A DNA stretch of 64,000 nucleotides from Stenopsyche tienmushanensis (GCA_008973525.1 WACJ01000046.1:806001-870000); one strand, 5' to 3'; shown: positions 12,174-25,664, counted from the first letter of the stretch. Made by a program: numbers and translations. Notes: generated by a model not told the origin, from the sequence alone.

Positions 12174-13401
12174 AACAATTTTTATAACGACGCAAACACA
12201 TTCTCTTCATCTCTATTGACGTCGTCACCAAAATGACATGGCTTAGGATAGGAGCTAAACGTTGATCACATTTGTTCTTCAATACGTCGTTTTATTTCGG
12301 TGCAATGTCAACTTGATGTTAAAAAGATGATATTGGCCATTGATCTATAAAACGTGAGTATTTCTTAAAAGTTTTATGATATTTGTTTCCACGAATGTAC
12401 TAATTACTCAGAATATGAGTGGAATTATAAACGATAGCAATGTATGAATCATAAGAAAACCACACCTAATATTAATTACATACCATATTGTACAAGTGGG
12501 AAAATCAAAATTAAAAACAAATTATACGCAATTATTTGATTTCTGTTAAATATTTTAACAAAATCGACATGAATATAATTTAGGCATTTGGATACATGCG
12601 ATTGTTCTTATCGATGGATAATTAAAGATTTTTTAGGTTTTAAGTAGTAGTACAATAATTTTTAACCTAAAATTATACACATGAGCATGATTTTAAAATG
12701 TTCATGTGCATCTCAATTTTTAAAAAATCTGATGAGGCAAATTATGCACAAATTCCTTAAATTCATATTTTAAATACAGTATACAAAAATAATGCTTCGA
12801 TCATACGCAAAACCGAGGAACGCAATAGCAACAGTATCGATTATAAAAAAGTTGGAAAATTTATATTGAATCTTATCAACAGCTTGAAGATATACGAGGC
12901 ATATCCCGAAAATAAGTGTACTGTGACAATAACGAAATATTGAGTGGTAGAGCAGCATCTACTAACAAAGCGAGCATAGTAAAAATACGGCAGTACGTAA
13001 ATTCACGTTGTAGTGTCCAGCTATGGGAAAGATGTTGATAAGAAATCCCGCCAAATGCGAGCGGGTCAATAATTGTTCTAAACCAATTCCTCATCTGCCA
13101 AAAAATTCAAAATCACAATTTCTGCCAAAAAAAAATCATGGCCTCAGTGTTTTGAGATCGAAAAAGCATAATATTGGTCGAATTTCTGCCTCAAGGAGAG
13201 ATCATCAATGTACAACGATATGTGAAACCCTAAAAAACTAAAATAAAAAAAAAACATTCCAAACAAAAAGAGTACTAACGAAAGGAGTGTTTTTGTTGAC
13301 CGACAACGCCCGTCCTCGTACAGCCTTAACCACCAAGGCGCTCTTGGACTTATTTGGTTGGGATGTTTTGAACCACCCTCCGTATTTCTTTGTCGTGGTG
13401 C

Positions 13402-14221
13402 CTTTAGAGCAGTGTTTCCTAACCTTTTTAGTCTCGTTACCCCTATAACCTATCAGGAAAACTGATTTTACCCCCCTTTAAAATTTTGTTGAAGAAAACA
13501 ACATATATAATGCATACAAATAGCCTTTTTTATCATGAAATTGCACAAAACTATGGGAAATTACTTTTTATTTTACTTAGTTAGGTTTAGTTTCACCCAA
13601 CGCACATTCTTAGAGCTATCAGCTATAATAGGATATTCAGCACCTACTTTTCACCAAAATGTACAGAAGTCATAGTTTTGAAATTCCACTTCTTTGAAAA
13701 TTCTATTCTGGAGTAGTCTGAGAAATTCTACTTTGGCTGACACATCTTCGTCTTTAAAAATTTCATCAGCCAACTCCTTGTGAACATTCCCAAAATGTTC
13801 TTTAAGTTTGCTTGGTTTCATGCTCTCTGTACCAAGAACTTTATTACATATAACGAGGCTTTTCCATATTCCTGTTAACAATATTCGTGAAACCCTATTG
13901 TAGAAATGCTTCTTTATACAAGCGCTTTTTTCCAGAAGCAAAAGTCATTTCACTTAAAATATTGTCACAAATGCGAAACGTGCAAATTAGTGCTCGAGTA
14001 AATTGAAACTGTATTGTCTCTGTCTCTCGTCTCTTCATCCCATCAGAGGCATCAGAACACAGTGAGAGACTTCTTGGAAGAGAGTGCAAGCCATATGACG
14101 CTCATGTCATTTTATTATTATATCTACATACTAAAAATGAATATTGTCATTACCCCCGCCGAAAAGTCGTTTTACCCCTCGAGGGGTAATTCCCCCCAGG
14201 TTAAGAACCACTGCTTTAGAG
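13402..14221. mobile_element. Nested hAT element with 8-bp target duplication
   Basis: CTTTAGAG occurs at 13402-13409 and again at 14214-14221, flanking 804 bp. The ends are imperfect inverted repeats: CAGTGTTTCCTAACC at the left and, inverted, CAGTGGTTCTTAACC at the right. An 8-bp duplication with CAGTG ends is diagnostic of hAT elements. The interior keeps part of a minus-strand transposase (13651-13941) with a BED-type zinc finger remnant: CNKVLGTESMKPSKLKEHF, where the first cysteine of the usual C-x-x-C pair is intact but the histidine end is altered. The catalytic region is missing, so this is an internally deleted, non-autonomous copy. Confidence 0.9.
13651..13941 (-). pseudogene. hAT transposase BED-finger fragment inside the nested element
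   Basis: A 96-codon frame contains VICNKVLGTESMKPSKLKEH, close to the BED zinc finger segment at the start of Charlie-like and ZBED-like hAT transposases. This finger normally binds the element ends. The rest of the frame (ELADEIFKDED and a following leucine-rich part) fits the region just after the finger. No RNase-H-like catalytic core remains within the 804-bp element. Confidence 0.75.
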
Positions 14222-14769
14222 TATCATCTTTTTCTCTTCCTGAAAGAACACATGGGTGGAATTAGATTTTCAACCGACGAGCAGGTTCTAAAGTGGTGAA
14301 AGGAGCTGACAGGAGAGTTCTTTGAAGAGGTCATAAAAAAGCTTGTACCACGGCTTACCAGATACATTGGATGGGATGAAGATTATGTTGAAAAATAGTT
14401 AACAAGTATATCAAAAACATCTAGTTTTTTTTCAAATACAATTTTTCTAGAAAAACATAAAAAATTAGTACACTTACTTTCGGGATATGTCTCGTATTAT
14501 TATTAGAAATTTCGAACAAAACATTTTGCTAGAAATATGTTAATATATTATTTATTTTATTTAATGAAAACATAAAAACCCTTTTCTTTTTGATTTTCCT
14601 AAGAACAAAATGTGGAATATTATTGTAATGGTTGAGTTTCAAATCTAGATAATAAAAAAAAATCATCTTACCAACAAATTTCAGAAATCTATATTAATAT
14701 TTTCGATCGATTCGTCTCAATACAGGTTTACATCTTCAATGGAGATCGTCTTCATTTATTCATGCATTC

Positions 14770-15115
14770 ATACATAGGTGACTCACACGACCCTATAGGA
14801 GAGCCTCGGCCATCGACAATGCATGCCGCCATTTCCATCTGTCTTATGCTTCTTTTCTCCAATCGCCCAGGCCCAGACGTGCAGCGTCTAAGACTATCTG
14901 TCTATTCCAGTATAGATAAGGTCTTCCGACGAGTCTACTGCCACTTGGTCTCGAATCTATTAAGGTATGAGTGAGTCGACATCCGTGCCTCACTATCTGC
15001 CCAATGTAGACGGCGAGTTCGTACGAAGCTAGTAATTGATGCTTCGCCGTACATGTCCATTACCTCTCGATTAGATTTCATCGCTTCAGAGCCTGAGAGG
15101 ACCGAAAAAACATCT
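14770..15115 (-). mobile_element. LINE pol C-terminal tail
   Basis: On the minus strand one frame reads KSNREVMDMYGEASITSFVR, then RRLHWADSEARM, then a stop. A second frame continues GRPYLYWNRQIVLDAARLGL and DWRKEA, a stop, then DRWKWRHALSMAEAL. Together they match the typical tail after the reverse transcriptase of common arthropod LINEs: LYGEP, RLRWxGHVxRM, GRPxxRW, LGVxDWRExAxDRxxWRxxVEAAK. One frameshift and stops show decay. The GRP-x-x-x-W block is what makes the call firm. Confidence 0.8.
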
Positions 15116-15148
15116 ATGGTACATTAAAAAGAAAAATAGAGGTTAAGG

Positions 15149-15185
15149 CAAGGTTCTTCAACTAGGGTTCTGTGTATCCTTTGAG
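15149..15185 (+). mobile_element. Possible hAT-like terminus
   Basis: CAAGGTTCTTCAACTAGGGT followed by TCTGTGTATCC resembles the hAT-like end at 7001-7043 (shared pattern TTCTT-AACT-GGGTTC). No second end or duplication was found. Confidence 0.3.
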
Positions 15186-15559
15186 TTCTATTACACGTAG
15201 TTGCAATTACCCTGTGGGTGTTTTTGCTTTCGGGTCGTTGAAGAGGCCGCAGAGAAGGAAGATGATTAATAGAGCTAAAGACAACAGTTATGAAATCGGG
15301 AAAGCCATCGGGTAAAACAAATCTTCCCGCGGCCAAGGCAAGAATTTTTTTTTATTTTTAAAATGTACAATATTTTTTATTATAATTTGATAATAAAATA
15401 GTCGTGAAGAGGTCAACAACATTAAAATAACATGATATAATTTATATGATATCCAAGTCGTTAAATTTACCTCATTTTATATTCTCTTGAACTAATAAAA
15501 AAATGGTCTTAAGCTGCATTAAATACTATTCGAACGTATTATTAGTCAATTTTTAGCAG

Positions 15560-15850
15560 AAATATTTTCGCGAGTCCTCATCAGTTGCGGGAGGTGTCAA
15601 CCTTCGGCTTGCAATATGCACGTGATACGACACGTCCACGTGTCAACCCGTTAGTTCAAGCAACACGGCTTGACACCTGTCACGCAAAACTGTGTGATTA
15701 CAGTGATATGCCCCATTTTTACCGAAAACCTTTTTGCGAAATCGGCAAGCTTGTCAAAAGCGCTCCCCCCGAGTATAATCCTAAATTGCCGACGCAATAG
15801 TTTTTATTGAATTTATAAAGTTAAATTGCGTCGAAGCTTTGGCGCTCTTT
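15560..15850. other. Mixed-composition block, possible regulatory DNA
   Basis: This stretch is clearly less AT-rich than its surroundings. It contains repeated TGTCA motifs (for example TTGACACCTGTCAC and CCACGTGTCAACC), which include E-box- and homothorax-like cores. The open frame at 15585-15800 has no recognisable product. A conserved non-coding element is possible, but conservation cannot be judged here. Confidence 0.2.
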
Positions 15851-16289
15851 CGCTGCGAGTTGGCTTTGAAACAACATAATCAATCGTGATTGAAATTTTC
15901 GGAGCTTTACAAAATATAAAACAGCACTTAAAAGATAATTTGTGCTAAATTTATAAGCCATGTGTTTCCTCTTTTTGATCTAATTTCCGAATGCAATATT
16001 AATTCTCGGTACATGACAACTTAATCCTTGCTAGTGCTGTCATCTGCACGTTGCATATTCTTGAATAGCATAATGAATTATATCACACGGCATACCTTTG
16101 TTTTAAATATTTCAATTGTGCATAGATTAATTTTGAATATATGTATAAATGTTATATTGTGATGATCTTGCTATTTTTTTATCCGGGAGATTGATTAGTT
16201 TTATCTTAAACTTGATTTGATTGAGCCGTTTCTACAACAGCTTAAATTAAAATATATGTCCTCTCGGATATAATGTTTATACAATGTAG

Positions 16290-16500
16290 GTAAGTTGGTC
16301 TACTGAGCTGGATGCCAGGGTTTTGGTTAACATGAACCCAGTCAACTGGACAGGGGTGAATTGATTACTTTGGACAGGCCGTCAACGACCAGTCAGTTGA
16401 ACAAGGATCTTTGCTTTACAGATCCCATTGCCAAAATCCCGCAACGTCGGTAATTCCCCTGTGGAGATTGGGGCTATTACCAACTATTTGAGTCAATTAG
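16290..16500. other. Unassigned GC-richer island
   Basis: A stretch of about 200 bp stands out from AT-rich flanks and contains no long frame on either strand. It could be a transposon fragment or regulatory DNA. No family signature was recognised. Confidence 0.25.
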
Positions 16501-19500
16501 TTCGAGAAACAGATTATCAATGGCTTAATTAAAATTAACGTAGCAGATCTTTTATTTATTAAGAAGTCGTCGAGATTTCAATAATAATTTATTGATATAT
16601 TTATTTAAATCAATAGCATTAAACTTTGAGTACATCAATCACATGCGCATATCTATTCATTAAATATTAATTTGTTAAAAACACAAGTATTTTAATTTAA
16701 AAAAATAATGATAAAAATCAAAATACATGTTCAGCTATAACATATTTTCAAAAATTAAAAATGTTTCATGAAACTCAAAAAATATATTTTGGCTAAATAT
16801 TTTAGATTATCTTCGATTCAAAATATTATACATTCGGTTATTTTATAACATAATGTTTACACAAAAATATAGTGTAATGTAAATTCGTATTATACGAGAT
16901 TCGATATTCATAAAAATTATGATGTGCATTTCTTTATTTACTAGCACCTACAGTCCCAGTTATGTGATTTCGTTTCAACATCGTTTGTTGGTTTCCATCA
17001 ATGCTAGACTCTTGAAAATTTTGGAATTATGTAACATTTAATATAATAACAAGCGATTGCCTACATTTTGGCGCTTTAGTTCCTTCGAATTAAACATTTT
17101 ACCATCAAGAGATAATTTTAGATAAACATATATTTTGAATGTTGAAATTTATCAGTCGATTTATTTTGCTTAAAACTGCCACATCATTATTTATTTTGAT
17201 GGATTCATATTGGTCGACAGAATTTTTTCTCAGACATGCATATTGAAAATTGCTTTTTAGCATTTTTAATCCATCCTTTACTAGCAAAAAATCGTTGCCT
17301 AATCGATGTTTGAGAGATGACGAATTGATATTTTTTAATGGGTATACATTTTTCTTGATTTTTGCTTAATAATGTATCTATCCAAAGGTATATTTATATG
17401 ATTGCAGTCTTATGGCAAGATCATGAGAGCTTTTTTCAGCATTTCTTTGATTACTGAGCACGTACGAGCAATATATTTTGTACCGGTAAAATAATATGGC
17501 AAAATTGTGGGTTAAGTTTTGTTTTGATTTTTTCATATCGTCCTAATTGTTGTTTCATTAAAACTCAAAATTTAAAAATTACAATTTTTTTTCACTTAAA
17601 ATTATTATAATCTGCCCACTTCTCTTCGGAAGTAACAATCCATTTTTCTTGCCTTGATATGTGTACAGATTTTTCTTTGCTTCTCTAGTGCAATTAGTAA
17701 CAATTTATAGGGACCCAAATTCTAATAAAGTAAGCATATCAGCATCCAAAGCACAAGGCTTCCTGTTTTAGGAATATCCCCGAGAAAAAAAATAAAAGTT
17801 TGATTACTTTCCGGTTCCTTTATATGATTCGCACTCGACCATTTATTTGTATAAATAGAGATTTCACATATTAACATAAACAAATCCACATATTAATTTA
17901 TAAGCTATTTAGCTCATACTTATATAAAAAATGAAAAACTTAATAAAACATAAAAGTTAGTTTAAAACAAATTGAAAAACATCTAATTGCACTCTATTTG
18001 ATATGTTATATGTTTCACAGATATCCGTGATTTAGTTGTGTATTTAATTGTACAAATTTGCATCGTTAAATGGTCCCCATTGAAAGTCATTAAATACAAA
18101 TTTACCGGTTTTTATATTTATTCGAAAGCTTCAGCGAAAGTAATTTTCGTTCCATTACCGAAATTCAACGATCAAATTTTACCATGTATAAAATGTATGC
18201 AAAACTGTGATGTACAAAACAGATGTTGCATTGCTCCCATTGTACGCCCCCTTTTAATGCAATATGGCATTTAAAATCCATTTGCTTAACGGATTCTTGC
18301 ATGTCTACATCTAGCCTGGACAAGGAAAAAATATTTTATATCCAATTTTATGGGAATATTCAGACACGCCCTGAGCATTAAAAACGTCATATTGGATGCA
18401 TCCGACTTGTCGTAAAATGTTTAGTTGAAAAGCATCGATATAGAAAATTAAAAAAATCTTTGAATTTTTTGTATCCTTGTCATAAAACCCCCTTTTATCG
18501 GTTTTCAGCGCAAGAAGTCAGATTTAATATATGAGTCGCTCTAAATTACGAAAAGGACGTACCTGATAAGAAAAATAGAGTGATGATACAGTAGATTAAG
18601 TCAAAGTGGGGGTATTTGTAGGAGAATCCAAAAGCGTCATCTGTCCCAAGGGGCGAGTATTACGACATCAAAAGTAACATACTGGGCTTAATGTTTTCTT
18701 GGAAAGGGTTGTTTCCCAGATCTTTCCGCTATTTTTGACTGGCGTAAAACAAGCATGGAAGTCGCATTAGAAGTGCTTTAACCTTTGAATACGTAACTTC
18801 AACCCTTTCCGGAAAGAGAAGGTTTTTCCACATAAAAATGAGCCTTATAAGTACCATATCGGAGCGGGACGAGTTTGGAATTTCAATAAGAAAAATATAC
18901 TTTAACGTTCGTATTGTTTAGTCGAACGGAAACTTTGCGAATTGAAACATTATGCTAATAAAATATTCTTTCAAAATTATCGAATTTAATTTTATGATTC
19001 AGTCTTGTTTCTTTTCCTTGGAGAATTCCTCAAAAATTGAAAATGCTATCAGACTACATACGTTGCTTTCTCTCAATTGAATTTCTTTTCAGATGGTCAA
19101 GCAAGTTAGACACGAATCTTCATTTTCCTTTGAGACTCAAATTCAATTTATAAAAGCATTTACTCTCAAACTTTGATGAAAATATTTATCAACGTAAAAT
19201 TATTCAAATTTTAATAAATATAAATTCGATTTTAATTAAATTACATTAATTAGGCATTAATAGCTACATATTTAACTTGTATATATCCTGGAATCATTTA
19301 AATGGATTTAACAAAATATTTGAGAAAATTTACGATTTTAGTGCGTATTAACTTGATACATTTATTTATCAAAGAAATAAGGCTGTCGATATTAAATGTG
19401 TTTTGAAAATATTCAATGTATAAATCTAATCGAATAATCCAACATTCAAATGTTGATATTTAATAGATAAAGGTAGTAAAATTCCTGAAATGCTCGAAAA

Positions 19501-21370
19501 CTATTAATTTCCTTCTCAAACAGAATTTCGCTATTGCCAATTAAAGCTACGAAAATCCAAAAATATTTCGCCAATAAAAAGTTTTAAAACTCTTTTAAGG
19601 TACATAAAAACGCCATTTCATTTAATACAAACATCATAAAACCATCCCAAAATAAATACGTTATTCATACTTTAAAAATGCCGCCATAATACAGCTTCAT
19701 ACGCTCTGTCTTCCATTATGTCCCATTGTGATATCCCTATGGCTTTTCATAAGGGAAAAAAGGGAATATTTATGATTTAGTAAATCATAGCCGAACCTAT
19801 GTTTTCGTAGCACATTACTGGTTAAACATGCTGATTTATGAAAGCCTGGTGGCAAAATTTTTTGAGGGGAAAGTCATGAATTTAAGACACGTGGCCGGGT
19901 TGTTTAACATACTTTCGCAGAGTTATGCTTTTTTCGCATCTTCGCGGCCAAAATATTTCTCTCAAGATGGAGCTTATATTTGTACATGAAATATGGGTAT
20001 TTATTTGATTATTTCTAGTGACTGTCAGGAGACAGTATTTTTTGAACGTAAAAATAACTCTACATGAAATAAAAGGCAGTATATCAAGTTAGCACGCGAG
20101 CTGTATGCGCGTTTTCAAATCAAAGCTACAAATATTACCCACATATTTATATATACACTATATGAATATTAAAAAAATATTTTTTGATATCGCATTTTAT
20201 TATGGACATTATTAACAATTTATTGAAGCTCCTATCCCTCCATTTCTGAAAACCGTTTTGATTCATACGTTTTTAAAGATCCTATGTAGATAGTCTGCCT
20301 TTTTAGTATGAATTATATCGTCAATATATTATAATGGTTGGAAAATGTATCCGTTGATAAGGAGTATCCTAATAGTGATATCCTATTTTTTATTCTTTCT
20401 TCTTATTGGCTACCAAGCACCCATCTTTGGTTTACTCAAATAGAATGTGCGTTATGATCATATTAGTGAATATTTCGAACAAGTAGATCTGTCCATAAGC
20501 ACAGTGTTATTATCAGACTGTCAATTAATGGCTAATTTAAGACGGTCTTTGATAATACAGTTAATTGTTACTGAAGTAGTTACGAACATTCTACAACTAA
20601 TATTATTTCCTTGCTAATATTTTAAGTAGTCCAAAGTGAGATCTATCTCCATAATGCATTCTGATTCTGCAATTTTAGGAGGTTAAGTTCAATTTTCGAT
20701 ATTCAACCTCGATACCATCATATATTAAATTTTATCATAGCCAATTCTTCGATCGAAACTAACAATAGCTGCATCAATAGATGTAAATACTGCCATAGCT
20801 TTCAAATTGGTTTTTGTTACAATGTCGATGTTTTCCAAATAGCCTAAATGCATATCGTCGTCTAGAAATTTTCGCACTTTGATCTGTCAAAATTTTGCAT
20901 TATTATTATAATTTCAATCCAATATCCAAAAGTTACGGATAGTACATCTTCTGACTAATTCCCATTATTACTTCGTAAAGATTTGACAAATCGCTGTTGT
21001 AGCATATGCAACTGACTGATTCGAAAACATACGTCCTCAATCTAGTTGAGAATTGGCATGGCAATAAAACATGCATTTGTCTTAAAAGGTAAAACGTAAA
21101 GAAGGAAAAGCTTTGAGAAAAATTTCAATGAGAGAATCTTCGTCTTTCGTTGCCGTCTTTACTAGGTAGACCATGTACCACTGAATTGGATTGTAAGTTT
21201 TTAACAAGCAAACTTATAAAATATTTTTCTATAAATATTGATATTGTATTTCTTATTTTTCTTACTATACATTTGTATCCATGCGAAATGAGTAGTTATG
21301 CACAAAAAATTGACATTAAATCAACTATGTCCATTAACATTTAAAAATTATTACATACTAGTGATTATCC
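16501..21370. other. AT-rich region without recognised genes
   Basis: Only short frames occur (17105-17287, 18038-18274, 21150-21344), none with a known motif. One perfect 11-bp inverted repeat is present: GGAAAGGGTTG at 18701-18711 and CAACCCTTTCC at 18800-18810. Some blocks (18640-18890, 19850-19960) are of mixed composition and may be regulatory. Confidence 0.4.
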
Positions 21371-21390
21371 GGTATGCGTAGCAATGCCAT

Positions 21391-21550
21391 GTCTCGCATA
21401 ACAAACTGCGTACATAAACAATATTTTTACCATACCTGTGTTATTCCCGCAAGTGTAAACAATAAGTTTACAAAGTTTTATCGCAATCGAATGAACGGTT
21501 TGGCATCGCATTAAATACGAACAAACAAACATTGAGTTTTATATATTAGA
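21391..21550 (+). mobile_element. RTE-like LINE 3' tail, copy A
   Basis: The sequence contains GTCTCGCATAACAAACTGCG, a stretch ending AAGTGTAAACAATAAGTT, then AAGTTTTATCGCAATCGAAT, GCATTAAATACGAACAAAC and a TATATATTAGA end. The order AAGTTT-C-AATCG, a gap, then TACGAACAAACAAAC and a short A/T repeat is typical of 3' untranslated ends of RTE-type LINEs. No coding part is attached. Confidence 0.55.
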
Positions 21551-21573
21551 CTATGTTATTAGCGCAATTTTTT

Positions 21574-21668
21574 AGCAATAAGTGAACGCAGTTTTGTCGC
21601 AATCTGATGAACAATATGGCAGCGCATTACATACGAACAAACAAAGATTATTTTTTTTATACATTAGA
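21574..21668 (+). mobile_element. RTE-like LINE 3' tail, copy B (tandem)
   Basis: Immediately after copy A, a second shorter copy repeats the same order: AATAAGTGAACGCAGTTTT, GTCGCAATCTGATGAACAAT, GCGCATTACATACGAACAAA and TATACATTAG. Two tails in tandem could be two insertions at the same A/T-rich target or a duplicated tail. Confidence 0.55.
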
Positions 21669-22000
21669 AATATAATAATCATTGGCACATGCAATCAAAC
21701 ATTTTGAAGCCAAATTTAAAATTATCAGAACAATCAATAATCATAACAAAATATGTAGTTATTGTTGCTAAAAGAACAGAAATCATAATATGTTATTATT
21801 TCTAGTAATCGTTTGTAGAAGTTATTGAAATAAAAAATAAAAATATATTAATTCCAATTTATTTTGCTTGATTTAGGAAATACATTTTCAGAAAGCATAA
21901 TACTGATCTATTTTTAATGACGATCTTATTTATAACAAAAACATCCTTTCACTGGTTATTGAAGTAGGGTGAACGCATTTTAAACATTCGAATAATATTT

Positions 22001-22361
22001 CTAAATTTTTCCCTCTTTGGTGAGTTGGCTCATATAACACAAGTTCTGCCTTTTTAAATAAAGTAAAAGCTTTTTAAGGTAAGCAAAACAATTGAAATGT
22101 TTCCAAACTTCCGATTTTGCAGAATTCATTGATGCTGAAACAATCGGGTTTGTGTATCTCTTAGCTTGTTCCCACTGAACGTTGGTGAAAGACTGAAGAC
22201 ACATTAATTTCACAATATCGAACAAATTTGATATTTGGGAATTCCACTTTTTTACAATTATATGGTAATAGTGAACGACGTCGTTGATAAGCAGTTCGCA
22301 TATCCTGTCGCCTAAGGGTTACAATTTCCCATAAGGCTCGTATTTTACTCCAGTTTGTCAA
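22001..22361 (-). mobile_element. Possible hAT BED-finger fragment
   Basis: The minus-strand frame includes MNSAKSEVWKHFNCF, which resembles the start of a BED zinc finger (S-x-V-W-x-H-F) found at the N-terminus of many hAT transposases. The paired cysteines expected downstream are not preserved. Low confidence. Confidence 0.3.
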
Positions 22362-22369
22362 TTGTGAAG

Positions 22370-25300
22370 ATAAGAATTAATTCCGAAAAAGGTTCAAAAT
22401 TATTTTAAAATTCTGAGAAAAACCTTTTCTTACCTAAACCAACGTGTCGTCACGCTAAGTGCAAAAGCACGTACGCCCAAAATTTTTAGTAACTTTTATA
22501 TTCAAAACCGGATTTTCTGGATAAAAAAACCGGTTTTCTAATATCACAATTGTTGCTTAAAAACCCGACAAGCCCTAGTTATGATTCTCATCTACCTACA
22601 TAAAGCCAAACTATTTCTTTTATTACTTACAATATAAATGCTAAGGATGGTTAAAATTGAAATTGCATATTGAATGTTTTCAGAGGAATATAAAATATTA
22701 TTTTATTTAATTTAATATGCTAACATGTAATTTAAAATTCAATTTTGGTTATTGCATAAAAGGGCTGTCCTCTGAACTACATTTTGAGCATGTTATGCTT
22801 CCTGGCAGTATGCGAAGAATGCAGTGAAGAGTGCAAAGGCTACTTTTATGGCATCTTTCAACATGCGGAATGACGGTGAATCTACAGTGTAAAAGAATTC
22901 TCTGAAAACTCTATTATTTCCCAACCAAAAAGCCATAGCCCAAGCGTTAAATTTCTTCATAAAATTTTCAGCAGAACTCTACTCCTCAGATAATTGAAAG
23001 CTCGCTCGGATTATTCGTTCTAATCAAATGTATCTACGATCTTGTCGTTCGAGCCCGAAAACCGCATGTATGGATTTAATCCATCCAACGTAGCCAACCG
23101 ATCCAATTTGCTTTTATAATTGGATCGCGGACAAAAATAAATACTCATGCAGTATGAGATTTCGATTGTTGGCAAAATAAACATAGCACACCATTTGAGA
23201 AACATTTAATGCCATTTTTCCCGGATATCTGTTCGTTTTGACATATTCGGGATAGTATATTTTGCGGGCTTGCAAATAGGGTCAATTGTAAAAATGTTGA
23301 ACGTGCACGGATGTAATTTAAGTTTATGTCCTGTTTATAGTCAAATGCTCGCTTTTAATCTAAAGCCGCTCTCATAAATTTAGCCGGAGATGGCCGAAAT
23401 TTTAGCTGCTATGATTTTATTTGCTTTTTTCAGAATTTTTGCTCTGCATATACTTTTGCCTCGAATTAATCTCGTAAAATACAAATAATGGCCGACATAA
23501 ATAACGTTTTTTGTATGGTATTTGTCAAAAAATAAATGGAATTTGTGTACATAAGCAGTTCATTTGGTATAAATGTATCAAATGAAATTGGTACCAAAGT
23601 GAATTTCTTACGTGATAAATTATAAGATTCAATACTATTTTTGTGTCGATTTATTCCTAAAATCAATAATCAATGATAATTTCACTACATTATATTATAT
23701 TCATTCTTATGTATTTATTATATTTCTTCATTAGACGAACATGACCTTATGGTAACAGTGAGCGTCACTTTTAAACTATTACTCTATTACTTCTGGTTTC
23801 ATAGGAAAATTAATTTAATTCATACTTGTTTCAAGGTTAGAAAAAAATATTTATAAGCTACAGCGAAAGAAATTTAATTTTTAAATAATTTTTTAAATTT
23901 ATTATAATAAACTAATTAAAATGTATGTTTTGTGTTTAATTAAAAGTTTTAACTCAAAGATATTGGTTCCAATTTCTTTATTGTCAATGCATTAGTTTTT
24001 GACCCCAAGCTAAAACATATAAAGAATAATTCATTCATATTTTATACCAACTTCTTTGTTTCCAAATACAGTGTTATTTGATAAGAACCGTCTCCTTGAA
24101 ATTATTAACACTACATTATTATATAACGGGGCTGGAAGAAAAACATAATTACTCCTAAGCCCGCCCACACAATCGCGAGAATCATTAAGAGAAAGCCTGT
24201 AGATTTTATTCATTTATTCAGCGTCAAGTCTGCTCACCTTCTTCTCTTCAACCCTTGGCAAATGAAAGAGTGGTTTTCTTTCGGCAAATTCGCGGCTCTT
24301 CTTCAAAATGAATAATGCATCAACTTCTAATATTGGATAATCGGTCGCCTTCCCCTCTTGTAATTTGCCAGCCCCATTATAAGGGAGATTTCGCTCGCAG
24401 CACAAGACAAATAATTTTCGCGATTCGTCCGCAAAAATTTGCGACGAAAGTCGCAACATCGTTGTGTTGTGAATCAATTATCTGCGAAACCATTTATCAT
24501 AATAATATGCCGCAGAAATATTTTACTTGAGCAAAGAAATTGTTCCGAAATATGCATATATACAATAGAACAGTGCTCCGTCTACTGCAAATAATTTGTT
24601 TCATCAAGTCTTTGAATAGTTGATGGTTTAATTAACTATTTTTGATTTCTCATGAATTTTATAGTTAAAAAATTCTACATTAGTTTCGATTGCGTTTGAC
24701 TGAGTTTAAATGTTTTCAATAATATACTTTGGACAACAAAATACTCCACACAGGATCAAGTATTATGAATTTAAAGAACATTTATGGGTTGAAAAGAAAG
24801 CTGAAAATGTTTTAAAACGTTATTTAAAATCATCGGATGTTCGATGAAATATTTCCTACTTCAAATTAAGCACACAAAATGTAAAAATTCCAATTACATT
24901 AAATTTCGACTTTTAAAAAATTGGGTGGTCACCCTTTCATATGCTTTTCTACCCTAAAAAATTGAATACGCGTTTTTTTTTAAATTATAAAGGTCGCTAC
25001 TATAAGTCAAAGTTTCAAAAGAAAAAACGTTGTATGAATCCGGCTTATTGATTCTGGTATGTTTATTAGTCTATTTTAAAGTGAAATATCACGCAGAAAG
25101 ACTGACTCACTACTTCACTACAGTCAACTCTCCTTGCCCTTCCCTATTACCCTATTTCTTTCCTATGGGTACACATTGAGATTGAGACCTGATCCGCAGC
25201 TCACTCATTAGCGAGAGTACGTGCTTTTTGTTTCCCAATTATACGTATTTGTTTTAATTTATCATGGCTTCCACAAGCAGTGGCAAGAGTTTATTAGCTA

Positions 25301-25385
25301 GAAATAAAACAAACACTTAGCTTATCGACCAATCAACACCAAATTTGCATTAGTCAAAGTTACCTTCTCTTAGTGAAGTACTACG
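22370..25385. other. AT-rich region without recognised genes
   Basis: No supported gene. Features of note are a perfect 10-bp inverted repeat (CGATCCAATT at 23099-23108, AATTGGATCG at 23118-23127) preceded by GGATTTAATCC, a palindromic homeodomain-like site, and mixed-composition blocks at 23010-23250 and 24190-24440 that could be regulatory. Confidence 0.4.
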
Positions 25386-25664
25386 TTAATGTTTTGACGG
25401 AGGAAAAAATATAATAAAATCAAATCGTTCAAAATTGTATTTACATTTGAAAAATACACATTTTAAAAATAAAAGTGCATTGAGCGTTTCTTCTTTTATA
25501 CTTTGACGTGATTTCGTTTTTATCGAGCCTGCTGTCGAAAAAACCCTCTCAGTTGTCGTTGAGGTTGGTTTTATCGACAGTAGAGAATCGTAAAGAATAT
25601 CTAAAATATCACACCTTTTTATGACGTGATCGAAATTTTTGAATAGTTTTTCAATAAACTTCAT
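25386..25664 (-). pseudogene. hAT transposase C-terminal dimerisation fragment
   Basis: The 92-codon frame contains LYDSLLSIKPTSTTTERVFS followed by TAGSIKTKSRQSI and EETLNALLFLK. This is the hAT C-terminal dimerisation motif, usually written as S-x-x-P-T-S-x-x-x-E-R-x-F-S-x-A-G, followed by R-x-x-L-x-x-x-x-x-x-x-L-x-F-L-x. In hAT transposases this segment mediates multimer formation. The upstream catalytic core and zinc finger are not adjacent, so this is a fragment. Confidence 0.8.

Larger units (their letters stand above)
12890..14480 (+). pseudogene. Mariner transposase remnant, split by a hAT insertion
   Basis: The clear homology runs from about 13100 to the stop at 14396-14398. Motifs in order are SAKKKIMASVF (with a stop where the usual tryptophan would be), DRKSIILVEFLPQGEIINVQ, LTKGVFLLTDNARPRTA, LFGWDVLNHPPY, then after the inserted element YHLFLFLKEHMGGIRFSTDE, KKLVPRLT and DYVEK plus stop. 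The second catalytic aspartate survives in LLTDNARP. The usual SPDLAPSD block holding the third one reads FFVVVPLE, so that aspartate is lost. Several in-frame stops and a missing or scrambled N-terminus show the copy is dead. Removing the hAT element and one target copy rejoins the frame exactly. Terminal repeats were not identified with confidence. Confidence 0.85.
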
